This document shows, in pieces, positions 1 through 9,105 of a stretch of DNA of 49,347 nucleotides. The translations under genes and the position numbers were made by a program. The stretch is from Myxococcales bacterium (GTDB taxonomy: Bacteria; Myxococcota_A; Polyangia; Polyangiales; Houyiibacteriaceae). A model generated the notes under the pieces. That model saw nothing but the letters and a program-made list of their open reading frames with translations. It made no database searches and was not told where the DNA came from. Location of the stretch: positions 1 to 49,347 of the forward strand of contig JAHBWH010000047.1 in the NCBI GenBank assembly GCA_019637115.1. The letters are read 5' to 3'. Position 1 is the stretch's first letter, and each line of letters begins with the position of its first letter.

Positions 1-1059
1 GACGCGGAGGTAGTCGCGCCAGCTCTCCGCCTTGCCGAAGGCCACCGGCGCGAGCGCGTGCACCGCCTTCTGCGGCAGCTTCACCTCGGCGTTGCTGGTC
101 GAGTCGCTCCCCCCCGCGATCACGACGTCGGCCTCGCCGCGCTCGATCGCCGCGGCCGCGAGCGTCACGGCCTGCAGCCCCGAAGCGCAGGCGCGGGTGA
201 CCGTCATGCCCTCGACCGCCGCGCCGAGGTGCAGATCGAGCGCGATCTCGCGCGCGACGTTCGGCGCGCTCGCGGGCAAGATCACCCCCCCCCAGACGAT
301 CGCGTCGATCTCGCGGCGCGCCAGCCCGACGCGCTCGAGCAGGGCGCGCACCGCGGCGCCGCCGAGACCGATCGTGTCGAGCGCCAGCAGCTGCCCGAAC
401 GCCTTCGCGAAGGGGGTGCGCACGCCCGAGATGATCACCGCGCGGCGCGCCCGCGTCTTCGTGACGAGAACCTCGGGCCGCCCCGCGGGCCGCGGGCGCC
501 CTGCCGAACCGGCGGGCCGAGCACGCGCAGCGGGCTTGGTGGCGGCGCTCGCCTCGGCCTCCATCGTCGGGCCGGTCGCGCTCGGAGCTTTGGGTCGTGA
601 CGAGGCGCGGGTCGACGACGCGCGCGCTCTGGGGACCGCCGAGCCGACGTCGGCGCCGGACGGCTCCTCGCGCTCCGTGTCTGGCTCGGTGGGGACCTCC
701 GCCGCACCGGCGCTCTTCTCTGCGCCCTTCGTCCGCGCGATGACATCATCCGCGGCAATCTTCTCTTTGCCCCTCTGCTTCTCGACCGCGGCCACCTCCC
801 CTGCGGAGCTCTTCTCCTTGTTCTTCTTCCCCTCCGCGACCACCTCGACCTCTGCCGAGGCCTTCTCCTTGCTCTTCTTCTTCCCCGCCGCGACCGCCTC
901 GACCTCCCCCGCCGAGGTCTTCGCCTTCTTCTTCTCCGCCTCCGCCTTGGCCTTGGCCTTCGCCTTCTTCTTGGCGCGCTTGCCCTCGGGCGAGAAGAGC
1001 TCCGCGATCCGCCGCTCCGCGTCGCTCAAGGGCTCGTCCGTCTTCTTCGCGCTGGCCAT
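1..1059 (-). CDS. Thiolase (acetyl-CoA acyltransferase), N-terminal part, with long Lys/Ala-rich extension
   Basis: Reads from an ATG at 1059 to the left edge, 353 codons without a stop, so the C-terminal half lies outside the window. Residues 1-200 or so are low-complexity and rich in Lys, Ala and Glu. From about residue 205 the protein reads RRAVIISGVRTPFAKAFGQ, a typical thiolase start. The nucleophilic Cys is C291 in VTRACASGLQ; in ordinary thiolases it sits near residue 90, so the extension adds about 200 residues. Thiolases join or cleave acyl-CoA and acetyl-CoA in beta-oxidation or in acetoacetyl-CoA formation. The divergent FabG-like reductase gene across a 190-base gap fits a shared fatty-acid or hydroxyacyl-CoA pathway. 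The His and second Cys of the active site cannot be seen. Family assignment is firm; degradative versus biosynthetic role is open. Confidence 0.9.
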   Translation of the reverse strand, partial: MASAKKTDEPLSDAERRIAELFSPEGKRAKKKAKAKAKAEAEKKKAKTSAGEVEAVAAGKKKSKEKASAEVEVVAEGKKNKEKSSAGEVAAVEKQRGKEKIAADDVIARTKGAEKSAGAAEVPTEPDTEREEPSGADVGSAVPRARASSTRASSRPKAPSATGPTMEAEASAATKPAARARPAGSAGRPRPAGRPEVLVTKTRARRAVIISGVRTPFAKAFGQLLALDTIGLGGAAVRALLERVGLARREIDAIVWGGVILPASAPNVAREIALDLHLGAAVEGMTVTRACASGLQAVTLAAAAIERGEADVVIAGGSDSTSNAEVKLPQKAVHALAPVAFGKAESWRDYLRV

Positions 1060-1249
1060 GGCACCTCCTGCGGCGCGAGCCGACCCGATCGAGCGCCATC
1101 CGTCAAGGGGCAGGCGGCTGGGCGAGGTGAGCGAGCCACGCGCGAGCTCGTGGCCCGCGAGGTCGAAAGGTCGAAGCGCGAGCGGGCCCGACAGGGCCGC
1201 CTGCACGTCGGGTTGAGCTTTGGCCGCGGACGCGCGACCTTGGCGCGCG

Positions 1250-2668
1250 ATGGCCAGCGACCTCTTGCTCTCCCTCGCCTCCGACCCCCGCTCGCGCGGG
1301 CTCATCCAGCGCCTCGGCCTCCCCATCCCGCTGCCGCAGCGCCTCGACCGCGACGACGCCCCTTACGCCGCGCGCCCGCTCGAGGGCCGCCGCGTCCTGG
1401 TCGGGGGCGCGCTCGAAGGCGAGCTCGGCCGCGCGCTCGCGCGCGCGCTCGTCGAGGCAGGCGCCGAGCCCATCCTCGCCAGCCCCACCGACGTCTTCGA
1501 CGGACCGGCCGAAGCCTGGGGCCGTCCCACGCGGTCCCTCGACGCGCTCGGTGACACAGAGCGCGTCGACGCGCTCGTCTTCGACGCCTCCTCGCTCGAC
1601 CTCGGGCTCGGCGCCCTCTACGAGTTCTTCCACGCGGCCGCGCCACGCCTGCGCCCGTGCGGGCACGTCGTCGTGATCGGCCGCCCGGTCGAGGAAGCGC
1701 GCGACGGCGTCGCCGCGGCCGCCAGCCAAGCCCTCGACGGCTTCGTGCGCAGCCTCGCCAAGGAGCTCGGCCGCCGCGGCTCCACCGCGAACCTCGTCCT
1801 CTGCGAGGCGGGCGCCGAGGCGCGCCTCGCGGGCCCCGCGCGCTTCTTGCTCACCGAGCGGGGCGCCTTCGTGACCGCCCAGCCGCTCCGCGTCGGGCGG
1901 CTCGCCTCGATGCCCACGGACGTCCCCTTCGAGCGCCCGCTCGACGGCAAGGTGGCGATGGTGACCGGCGCGGCGCGAGGCATCGGCGCCGCCACCGCCC
2001 GCGCGTTGGCGCGCGAGGGCGCGAAGGTGCTGCTCGTCGACCGCCCAGCAGACGACGAGCTCGTCGCCGAGGTCGCGCGCGAGCTCGGCGGAGTCCCGGT
2101 GCTCCAAGACATCACGGCGCCGGATGCGGCGGAGGCGCTCGTCGCGACCGCGAAGGCCCATGGCGGCGTCGACGTCGTGGTGCACAACGCCGGCATCACC
2201 CGCGACAAGACGCTGGCGAAGATGTCGCGCGAGCTCTGGGACCAGGCCGTCTCCGTGAACCTCGGCGCCGTGATCCGCGTCACGGACGCGCTGCTCGCGG
2301 CGCAAGCCGTCCACGAGCACGCGCGCGTCGTGCTCCTCTCGAGCGTCTCCGGCCTCGCGGGCAACGTTGGACAGACCAACTATGGCGCCTCGAAGGCGGG
2401 CCTCGTGGGCTACCTCCGCTACCTCGCGCCCCTCGTCGCGTCGAAGGGCATCACGATCAACGCGATCGCGCCCGGCTTCATCGAGACCCGGCTGACCGAC
2501 GCCATGCCCGTCACGATCCGCGAGGCCGCCCGGCGGCTCTCGGCGCTCGGACAAGGGGGCCAGCCCCGCGACGTCGCCGAGGCGATCCTCTTCTTGTCCA
2601 CGCCGGGCAGCGTGGGCGTCACGGGGGGTGTGCTGCGAGTCTGCGGCGGCGCGCTGGTCGGCGCCTGA
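1250..2668 (+). CDS. Two-domain 3-oxoacyl-ACP/CoA reductase (FabG4-like SDR)
   Basis: 472 residues from an ATG at 1250; a TTG at 1220 in the same frame is less likely. The C-terminal half is a complete short-chain dehydrogenase: the nucleotide-binding turn TGAARGIG begins near residue 238, followed by HNAG, the catalytic Ser in LSSVSG and YGASK with Y378 and K382. The N-terminal half (about residues 45-215) resembles a second Rossmann fold whose glycine motif has decayed (VGGALEGELG). This architecture and length match the high-molecular-weight FabG (FabG4) group, which reduces 3-oxoacyl-CoA or -ACP with NADH. Single-domain FabG is about 245 residues. The stop lies 12 bases from the convergent stop of the next gene. 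With the divergent thiolase it suggests a beta-ketoacyl handling module; substrate chain length is unknown. Confidence 0.9.
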   Translation: MASDLLLSLASDPRSRGLIQRLGLPIPLPQRLDRDDAPYAARPLEGRRVLVGGALEGELGRALARALVEAGAEPILASPTDVFDGPAEAWGRPTRSLDALGDTERVDALVFDASSLDLGLGALYEFFHAAAPRLRPCGHVVVIGRPVEEARDGVAAAASQALDGFVRSLAKELGRRGSTANLVLCEAGAEARLAGPARFLLTERGAFVTAQPLRVGRLASMPTDVPFERPLDGKVAMVTGAARGIGAATARALAREGAKVLLVDRPADDELVAEVARELGGVPVLQDITAPDAAEALVATAKAHGGVDVVVHNAGITRDKTLAKMSRELWDQAVSVNLGAVIRVTDALLAAQAVHEHARVVLLSSVSGLAGNVGQTNYGASKAGLVGYLRYLAPLVASKGITINAIAPGFIETRLTDAMPVTIREAARRLSALGQGGQPRDVAEAILFLSTPGSVGVTGGVLRVCGGALVGA

Positions 2669-2680
2669 CGGACGCGGCCG

Positions 2681-3175
2681 TCAATGCTCCGTGACGCCGA
2701 GGAGCGCCGGGGCGTGCACGAGGACGTGGATCCCCGCCTCGACCGCCGGGCCCTTCCCGGGCGCGTCGATGCCGATGGTGCAATGGCCGACCACCACGAA
2801 GCCCTTCGCCGCGAGCAGCTCGTCGCTCACGCGCCGGTCGGCGGAGAGCGCGAGCGTCCCCAGCACCATGCCGCCCTCGAAGAGGCAGCTCACCTGATGG
2901 AGCACGGTGCGGCTCGTCGAGCGTGAGACCGCCTCGACGAGCTCGTCCGCCATCGGCTGCACGAGCACGATGCCGCTCATCGCGACGGCGAGGAACGAGA
3001 GCTCCTCCCCGGCGGGGAGCTTCACGTCGCTCAGCGACACGAAGGTCCTGGGCTCCTCGAGGTAATCGAGGAGCGGCTGCGCGACCGGCACGTGGAGCTT
3101 CCCCGTGATCCACCCCGCGCGCGTCAACAGACGTACGAGCACCCTCCGCTGCTCCGGCCGCTCTTGCCCGCTCAT
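2681..3175 (-). CDS. Conserved hypothetical protein, 164 residues
   Basis: Start ATG at 3175 is chosen because GGAGG lies seven bases upstream; the open frame extends further but reads as low-quality sequence. The product is MSGQERPEQ... to ...LLGVTEH, with no signal peptide, no membrane segment and no motif I recognise. It has alternating hydrophobic stretches typical of a small soluble alpha/beta protein, for example LLDYLEEPRTFVSLSDVKLP and LSFLAVAMSGIVLVQPM. It lies downstream of and co-directional with trpS and the VOC gene, separated from the latter by an 82-base gap, so it may be in the same transcription unit. Function not assigned. Confidence 0.75.
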   Translation of the reverse strand: MSGQERPEQRRVLVRLLTRAGWITGKLHVPVAQPLLDYLEEPRTFVSLSDVKLPAGEELSFLAVAMSGIVLVQPMADELVEAVSRSTSRTVLHQVSCLFEGGMVLGTLALSADRRVSDELLAAKGFVVVGHCTIGIDAPGKGPAVEAGIHVLVHAPALLGVTEH

Positions 3176-3257
3176 CCCCCAACCTCCGCGGCCGAGCATA
3201 GCGCAGCGGCGCCCCGCTCCGACAGGGCGTAGTCTTCGAGCGTCTGGAGCGGCGCGT

Positions 3258-3719
3258 TCAGCCGAGCGCGTCGACGACGTCGGGGGGCGCCTGAACCAGC
3301 TCGACGAGCACCCCCTCGGCGCCCACCGGGAAGGCGTCGTTACCCTTCGGGTGGATGAAGACGACGTCATGACCGGCGGCGCCCGGGCGCGGCTCGCCGA
3401 GCACGCGGACGCCCTGGGCCTTCAGCCAGGCCACGGCGGCCGCGAGGTCGTCCACCCAGAGGCCCACGTGGTTCAGCGGAGGGATGTGCACCTTCGGCGC
3501 CTTCGCGGGGTCGATCGGCTGCATCAGGTCGATCTCGACCGCGTGGGGCCCGTGGCCGAGGCGCAGGATGTCCTCGTCCACGTTCTGCGCCTCCTCGCGA
3601 TAGGTCCCGTGCGCCTCGACGCCGAGCAGATCCACCCAGAAGCGCCGGAGCGCCCCCTTGTCGAGGCCGCCGATGGCCACCTGTTGAATCCCGAGCACGC
3701 GAAAGGGTCGTTCCGTCAT
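3258..3719 (-). CDS. VOC (glyoxalase/dioxygenase) superfamily protein
   Basis: About 153 residues. Two start codons are possible: ATG at 3725, whose A is shared with the trpS TGA stop (TGATG), and ATG at 3719, which has GGAGG nine bases upstream. The second is reported because of its better spacing. The body reads [20 protein letters not shown]... then [21 protein letters not shown], the paired beta-alpha-beta units of the vicinal oxygen chelate fold, and ends [12 protein letters not shown] with the metal-ligand Glu usual for the last strand. Members include glyoxalase I, methylmalonyl-CoA epimerase and extradiol dioxygenases. The substrate cannot be told from sequence. Coupling to trpS suggests co-translation, not a shared pathway. 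Confidence 0.85.
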   Translation of the reverse strand: MTERPFRVLGIQQVAIGGLDKGALRRFWVDLLGVEAHGTYREEAQNVDEDILRLGHGPHAVEIDLMQPIDPAKAPKVHIPPLNHVGLWVDDLAAAVAWLKAQGVRVLGEPRPGAAGHDVVFIHPKGNDAFPVGAEGVLVELVQAPPDVVDALG

Positions 3720-3724
3720 CGTCA

Positions 3725-4750
3725 TCAACCTCCGAGGTCCGAGCGCTTCAGGTTCACCGTGCTTCGGAGGTCCTGCAGCGGCCTCGCGATGCCGATGGCC
3801 TCTCGGACACGCGCCATCGTCGCCCGCGCGACCCGGCGCGCCTGCTCGGCGCCCTCGGCGAGGACCCGGTCGAGCTTCTCTTCGTCCGCGCGGAGGGCGG
3901 CGTAGACCTCTCGCTTGGGCCCGAGCTCGGCCTCGAGCGCCTGGTAGAGATCCTCCTTGGCGTGCCCCCAGCCGTACCCTCCGGCGCGGAGCTTCTCCGC
4001 CATCGCGTCCGCGACCGCGGGCGAGAGCTGGCGAGTGAGCTGCCACACGGTGGCCGCCTCGGGATCCTTGGGCGCCTCGAGGGGCTCGCTCGTGGTCGCG
4101 ATCTTCATGACCACCTTGCGCAGCTCCTTGGCGGACGCGAAGAGCGGGATCGCGTTGCCGCGGCTCTTCGACATCTTCTCGCCGTCGAGCCCGGGCACGA
4201 GCGGTGCGTCGCTGAGGTGCGGCTCGGGCACCACCAGGACCTTGCCCCCGTAGACGTGGTTGAGGCGCACGGCGACGTCCCGGCAGAGCTCGAGGTGTTG
4301 CTTCTGGTCCTTGCCGATCGGCACGACGTTCGTGTCGTAGAGCAGGATGTCGGCCGCCATCAGCACCGGGTAGTAGAAGATGCCCGCGTTCGCGACCTCG
4401 CCCTTGGCGATGGCGTCCTTGTAGGCGTGCCCGCGCTCGAGCTGCCCAGTCGCCAAGAGGCAGCTCAGGATCCACGAGAGCTCGAAGACCTCGGGCACGT
4501 CGGACTGCCGGAAGAAGACCGTGCGCTCGGGGTCGAGGCCGGTGGCGAGCCACGTCGCGGCGACGTCGTGGACGTAGCTGCGCAGGGCGACCGGATCCTT
4601 CACCGAGGTGATCGCGTGGTAATCCGCGATGAAGTAGAAGCTGCGGAACGTCTTCGAGAGCTCGAGCGCGGGGCGGATCGCGCCGAGGTAGTTGCCGAGG
4701 TGGGGGGTCGCGGTGGGCTTGATGCCCGTGAGCGAGGTCTTCGCGGTCAT
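3725..4750 (-). CDS. trpS: Tryptophanyl-tRNA synthetase
   Basis: 341 residues from ATG at 4750, close to the roughly 330-residue bacterial family norm. This class I synthetase charges tRNA-Trp with tryptophan. Visible signatures are the HIGH-type motif HLGN at residues 17-20 following GIKPTATP, the tryptophan-pocket region around FYFIADYHA, and KMSKS at residues 192-196 in [11 protein letters not shown]. The C-terminal helical domain ends ...[10 protein letters not shown]. The stop codon overlaps the possible start of the VOC gene by one base. There are 87 bases to the divergent gene at 4838. No T-box or Trp leader peptide is visible upstream. It is the only trpS in this window; it looks intact. 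Confidence 0.97.
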   Translation of the reverse strand: MTAKTSLTGIKPTATPHLGNYLGAIRPALELSKTFRSFYFIADYHAITSVKDPVALRSYVHDVAATWLATGLDPERTVFFRQSDVPEVFELSWILSCLLATGQLERGHAYKDAIAKGEVANAGIFYYPVLMAADILLYDTNVVPIGKDQKQHLELCRDVAVRLNHVYGGKVLVVPEPHLSDAPLVPGLDGEKMSKSRGNAIPLFASAKELRKVVMKIATTSEPLEAPKDPEAATVWQLTRQLSPAVADAMAEKLRAGGYGWGHAKEDLYQALEAELGPKREVYAALRADEEKLDRVLAEGAEQARRVARATMARVREAIGIARPLQDLRSTVNLKRSDLGG

Positions 4751-4837
4751 GACCGGCGCATCGTTGCGCGCGCGCAGAGGGGGGGCAACCTTCGGCGACG
4801 TCACGCTCGGCCCCCCTCGCGCGACGGAACGGAAGCG

Positions 4838-6031
4838 ATGTTCGTGACCCCCTCCACCTGCCTGCGCGCGCTGCTCCCGCGCGGACACGTGCCCAGCGTG
4901 AGCGAGGTGGCGTCCCGACTCGAAGGCGCGGGCGTCCGGCTGCGCCCCGCCGCCGGGGGGACCTGTCGCTGGAGCCTGGAGGGCGCCGTGCCGGCGGGCG
5001 CGCGGGAGCTGCCCGTCCGCGTGCGCCTCCGCCCGAGCGCCGGGGTCCCCGCCCACCTCGCCGAGGGCCGCCCCCACGTGGCCGCCGAGGCCGAGGGCGT
5101 CGAGTTCGAGCTCATCGTCGAGGCGACGATCGGCGCGGCCCCGGCGCATGAATACCACGCGCTCCTCAAGGTGGTCGCCGCCGCGGCGCCCGAGGCGCGC
5201 CTCTTCGTCGACGACGCGGCGTACACCGCCCGCTTCCCGGCGTGGGTCGAAGCCGCCGCCCGCTCGGCGGCGCCCCCCTCGCCGCGCGCGCTCTACACCG
5301 TGCACGCCGTCGAGGCCGACGGACGCGTCTGGATCCACACGCACGGCCTGTGTCGATGCGGGGCCATCGAGCTCGAGATGCTCGACGTCCCCGCCGACGC
5401 CGCCGACTGCCTCGCGCCGCTCGTGCACGCCGTCGCCGCGCAGTGGATGGAGCAAGGCCCGCCATGCCCCGGCCAGACCTTCGCCGCGGGCCGCGACCTC
5501 GAGCTCGCCTGGGCGCCCTGGCCCAAGGCGCTCTCGAAGCTCGCCCCGGCGGGCCCCGGCGGCGAGCGCGACCGCGACCCCCTCCACGCGGTGCCCGCTG
5601 GCGTGCTCTACGTGCCCGAGCGCGGCCTCGCGCGCACCCGCTGGCGCTGCCCGTCGACCCTCGCGCCAGCGCTCCGGGCCGATCCGCTCCTCTACGTCTC
5701 CGAGACCGAGACGGAGCGCATGCGCCTCTTGGCCCAGGAGCGTTGGCCCACCTTCGTCGCCGCGCTCGCCGCGCATCGCGGGGAGGAGGACTGGCGCTTC
5801 CTCGTGAAGCTCGCGTTCGAGGCCGAGGGCGGCCGCCGCGAGCACCTCTGGGCCGAGGCCCACGCGGCCGACGCGGAAGCGGTCGACGTCACCCTGCTCA
5901 GCGCCCCACGCCTCGTCGCGCTCGAGCCAGGCGCGCGCGCCGCCCACCCGACCCATCGCCTCAGCGACTGGCTCGTCATCACCCCGCATGGCGACGTCGG
6001 CCCCGACGACGCGATCGCGCTCGAGGACTGA
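4838..6031 (+). CDS. DUF4026/DUF2314-like hypothetical protein
   Basis: 397 residues from ATG at 4838. The frame is open much further upstream, but that part is antisense to trpS. The central part contains [19 protein letters not shown] followed by [13 protein letters not shown], which resembles the DUF4026 type of protein. The C-terminal segment ([25 protein letters not shown], then HRLSDWLVI) follows the pattern of DUF2314, where an EH-aromatic-W motif precedes a final strand ending S-D-W. Both assignments are from memory of the families and are moderate. No signal peptide or transmembrane helix is visible, so it is probably cytosolic. Function unknown. It diverges from trpS and stands alone. 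Confidence 0.75.
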   Translation: MFVTPSTCLRALLPRGHVPSVSEVASRLEGAGVRLRPAAGGTCRWSLEGAVPAGARELPVRVRLRPSAGVPAHLAEGRPHVAAEAEGVEFELIVEATIGAAPAHEYHALLKVVAAAAPEARLFVDDAAYTARFPAWVEAAARSAAPPSPRALYTVHAVEADGRVWIHTHGLCRCGAIELEMLDVPADAADCLAPLVHAVAAQWMEQGPPCPGQTFAAGRDLELAWAPWPKALSKLAPAGPGGERDRDPLHAVPAGVLYVPERGLARTRWRCPSTLAPALRADPLLYVSETETERMRLLAQERWPTFVAALAAHRGEEDWRFLVKLAFEAEGGRREHLWAEAHAADAEAVDVTLLSAPRLVALEPGARAAHPTHRLSDWLVITPHGDVGPDDAIALED

Positions 6032-6530
6032 GGGCCCGCGAGCGATCGTGCTCCGCACGCGCCTTCCGGAAGACGAGCGCGGGAAGCGGAAGAAGCGGCG
6101 TCGCACTCGGCGGTTGGTGAACAGCCCAACGCGAGAGTCGCGATGAACAGGTGAGCGAGAGCTTCAGAGACGGGTAGTCGCGCGTTCGTCCACAAGGATC
6201 ACCCCCCCAAGCGCATGCAGAGGTGCCGTGCGACGACGGGAACGACTCCCACCTGCGCGCCGGCCTGGTACTGGAAGCCCAGTCGCCCCCGAGCGGCACA
6301 AACCGCTCCCAGCGGACGATTCTCGGTACGTCGTATGGGCTGTCAAGCGACGACTGCGGGTTTGGCCTCCCAACTACCTCGTTTGGGGTAGGCGCGGTAT
6401 GGAAGGCACAGGTTTGGGCACCGCGGCTAGCCTGGCGCATCCCCCGGCGTCTTCTTCGGGCCCGAGTCGCATCCATCTCGTGGGGCAGGGGAAACTGCTC
6501 CACACTGGGGCTCGCCGAGTCGTGACCAAA
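6032..6530 (+). other. Gene-poor stretch at the left border of the defence patch
   Basis: About 500 bases with no open frame that shows family-like sequence or a convincing start. Short frames on both strands are dense in Arg and Ser and look like noise. Base composition appears less GC-rich than in the flanking housekeeping genes, as is also true of the following defence genes. No repeats, tRNA or obvious attachment site were seen. Confidence 0.5.
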
Positions 6531-9098
6531 CTACGTCGCGACCTCCACCCCCACCCGACTCGCGACAGGCGTCCAGAGGTCCGCTTCGACGTCGTCGGTC
6601 TCAATCGACACCACCAGCGCATACCGCGCCCCAAGCTCGCTCCGGTCGCGTTTCGCGAGCTCCTTCCACCACCCCGTCACCGGGAACACCGCGATCGTGC
6701 CCCGCTCGGCAATCTCCGCCGCAGATCCGCTCAGGACGTCGGAGTGGATCGACCCACGATCCCGAGCCCGTGGGCCCAAGTACCAGCCGTCGTTGTCCGC
6801 GCCGGAGTCCGGTCGGCTCTCCTCCTCGTCGAGCGCACTTTGGTTGCGGCGTTTGCGAAACTCGTCGAGCGACTCCGTGGGCCCCTTCACCTCGAAGCGA
6901 AGGCCGTGCGACTGGTAGCGATGCTTCGTCTTCCAGCCGCGCCGACCGGGGTTGGGCTCGACGAAGTAGGACAGGGTCACACGCACGCGGACGGTGGCGC
7001 CTCCAAGCGCAGCGAGAGTCTCCGCTGGCCATGGAAGATCGTGAAAGTGAATCTCGCGCATCTTGCCGTCGAGGAACGGGCGGATGCTGTCTTGCACGAT
7101 GAGCGTGACGGCGTTCGAGGCGCTCCAAAGCGCTCGATCGAGGTCGGGAACGCCGTAGCCGTAGCGGCGGAGCAGCTGCGCGCGCGCGGTCCTGCCTCCG
7201 GCCTGGTCGAAGTGGGCCCGCATCGCCTCGGTCCAGTCGGCCGAGTGCACGACCAGGGCGCGGAGAGCCTCGGGCCAGAGGTCGGGGTGGTGCGCGGAGA
7301 GGATGGCGCAGAAGCGGGCGGCTTGGGCGGTTGCCGCGCTCGTCGCCCACGTCGGCACGAGTGTCTTGTCGGCCGGCTTGTAGTACGTGGTGAGTAGGCG
7401 CAGGTCGTCGCAGTGCGTTCTGATGCGCTCCTTTTCGTCAGACACGACATTCCCACCCTCGAACACGACCTCCGGCTTGATGGGCCACGCAGGTTGGAAC
7501 ACGACGGATGTGGTGCTCCATGGCGATAGATCTCCAGTGCGAGCAACGGGCGACCAGCCAATCCATTCGGGATCCCGGATGACAACCTTCTCGGTAAACG
7601 CGCCGACAGTGAGCGCGTTCCAAGCCTGCGCCGGGTCGTGCACGGGTTCGACGTCACTTCGAGACAGGTGGTCGCGCTGAAGATGTAGGTCCTCGATGTT
7701 TCCCGTGCTCACCACGAAGAGGCGGCGGAACGCGTCCTCGTGCCCATCGATGTACTTCAGGCCGTTGTCTTGGGGATCGAAGCTCCGACCGGCCGATAGC
7801 GCATCGACGGCCGCAGACCACGAGGAGGGCTGACCACGGTCGCGCCCATCCGTGGTCACCGCCGTGGAGAACACCCTGCGTCTCGAGGGCGCCTGGACCT
7901 CAGGTCGACTCGTCGCCTCCGCAGTGATCGCGCCGTAGAGTTCGGGTGCATTGCTGCCCACGCGCGGCAGGATCTTCACGGACTCGAGGCGATGTCGAAG
8001 CACCACTGGCGCATCGCTTGCCAGGACATCCACGAGGTCTCCGAAGAGCGCGAGCCCCGCCATCTCGGTGCCGTGCCCCTCCATCCCAGGACCACCGCCG
8101 TCGTCGTCGACTCCCCAGGACGGGTCGCACGCGTGGCGGTCTTCCGCGGCGAGTGAACCTTCGAGGAGCGGGTGCCCCGCGTTGACGCCGGTGTCGAGCA
8201 AACACACCGCCGGCGCATCGGGGCCAGCCGGTGTCGTTCGGGCGGCCAGGTCTTTGGTCCACTCCGCCTGTTCGCCCGGCTTCTCCTTCACGAAGAAGGT
8301 CGCCGTCTCCTTCGCGCGTTGAAGCTCCGCGATGTCGCCCATGACGTCGAGGGAGGCCGCGAGAGTGTTCGCGGAAGCGAAGAGGAGCGTCACGATGCGG
8401 TCGTCGAACTCGATGCGGCGAGGGGAGAGCGTTGCTCCGACCTGGCCGCAATACGCCTGCAGCCGCTCGACCTCCTTGCCGTCGGTGCGCCGAAGCCAGA
8501 CCTCCCACCAGAGGGTGTCGTCGTTGCTGGCTGGGAACACCTCAGGTGCGTCGGTCCAGAGCCCTCGCAGCGCTGCGAGTCGAACGTGGGCGATGCGGTC
8601 GTAGACGTCTTCGTGCCGACGTTCGCCATGGTTCTTCGGCGTCGTGTCGGCGTACTTCTCGAGCTGCTCGAGAAAGTGTCCGACCTCCCCGTCGGGTACG
8701 AAGACGGTCGCGCGCTGGGTTCGCACGGCCGCTGTGCCTTCGTCAGCGTGGTCGGCGTGAGTGACCGCGACGAGCTCGACGTGCCGCCGCGCGTCCTTGG
8801 CGCGTCGCTTCTCCATGCTCTGGAGCGCGAGGTCCCAGCCGGGAAAGGACTCGAACTCCAGATACATCCCAGGGATCGCTCCCGGGATCTCGACCGCCGC
8901 CACGCTGCGTCGTTGCGTGGCCAGAGTTCTCGCGCTTTCGATTGCGAGCTGCAGTGCCTGCCCGTGGCTCTCGCGCCCCGAGGGCGGTGCGCCGGGCTTC
9001 TTCGACGGGCCACCGCGGCCGTGCGGGGTGTAGTCCTCTCGAGCTCGCCAAGACTCGGCAGGAACGAGGATGTGCGACCGGTCGCGCTTCGAGGCCAT
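6531..9098 (-). CDS. ietS: Subtilisin-like S8 serine protease, IetS-type defence protein
   Basis: 855 residues from ATG at 9098, seven bases after the stop of the ATPase gene, so the two are translated together. The S8 catalytic residues are visible: Asp302 in CLLDTGVN, His342 in GHGTEMAG, the oxyanion Asn in VVSTGN, and the nucleophile Ser587 in WATSAATA, a variant of the usual GTSMAAP. The first 290 residues have no protease motifs and may recognise a partner or target. No signal peptide is present, so the protein should act in the cytosol, unlike most subtilases. An AAA ATPase followed by a cytosolic subtilase is the arrangement of IetAS, a two-gene anti-phage system reported from defence-island screens. 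Assignment as an IetS homologue is inference from architecture; the family identity is firm. Confidence 0.88.
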   Translation of the reverse strand: MASKRDRSHILVPAESWRAREDYTPHGRGGPSKKPGAPPSGRESHGQALQLAIESARTLATQRRSVAAVEIPGAIPGMYLEFESFPGWDLALQSMEKRRAKDARRHVELVAVTHADHADEGTAAVRTQRATVFVPDGEVGHFLEQLEKYADTTPKNHGERRHEDVYDRIAHVRLAALRGLWTDAPEVFPASNDDTLWWEVWLRRTDGKEVERLQAYCGQVGATLSPRRIEFDDRIVTLLFASANTLAASLDVMGDIAELQRAKETATFFVKEKPGEQAEWTKDLAARTTPAGPDAPAVCLLDTGVNAGHPLLEGSLAAEDRHACDPSWGVDDDGGGPGMEGHGTEMAGLALFGDLVDVLASDAPVVLRHRLESVKILPRVGSNAPELYGAITAEATSRPEVQAPSRRRVFSTAVTTDGRDRGQPSSWSAAVDALSAGRSFDPQDNGLKYIDGHEDAFRRLFVVSTGNIEDLHLQRDHLSRSDVEPVHDPAQAWNALTVGAFTEKVVIRDPEWIGWSPVARTGDLSPWSTTSVVFQPAWPIKPEVVFEGGNVVSDEKERIRTHCDDLRLLTTYYKPADKTLVPTWATSAATAQAARFCAILSAHHPDLWPEALRALVVHSADWTEAMRAHFDQAGGRTARAQLLRRYGYGVPDLDRALWSASNAVTLIVQDSIRPFLDGKMREIHFHDLPWPAETLAALGGATVRVRVTLSYFVEPNPGRRGWKTKHRYQSHGLRFEVKGPTESLDEFRKRRNQSALDEEESRPDSGADNDGWYLGPRARDRGSIHSDVLSGSAAEIAERGTIAVFPVTGWWKELAKRDRSELGARYALVVSIETDDVEADLWTPVASRVGVEVAT

Positions 9099-9105
9099 CG
9101 TCAGT

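Noticed and set aside
32-1216. 394-codon plus-strand frame at the left edge
   Set aside because: Antisense to the thiolase, whose Cys motif and VRTPFAKAFGQ sequence are clear on the minus strand.
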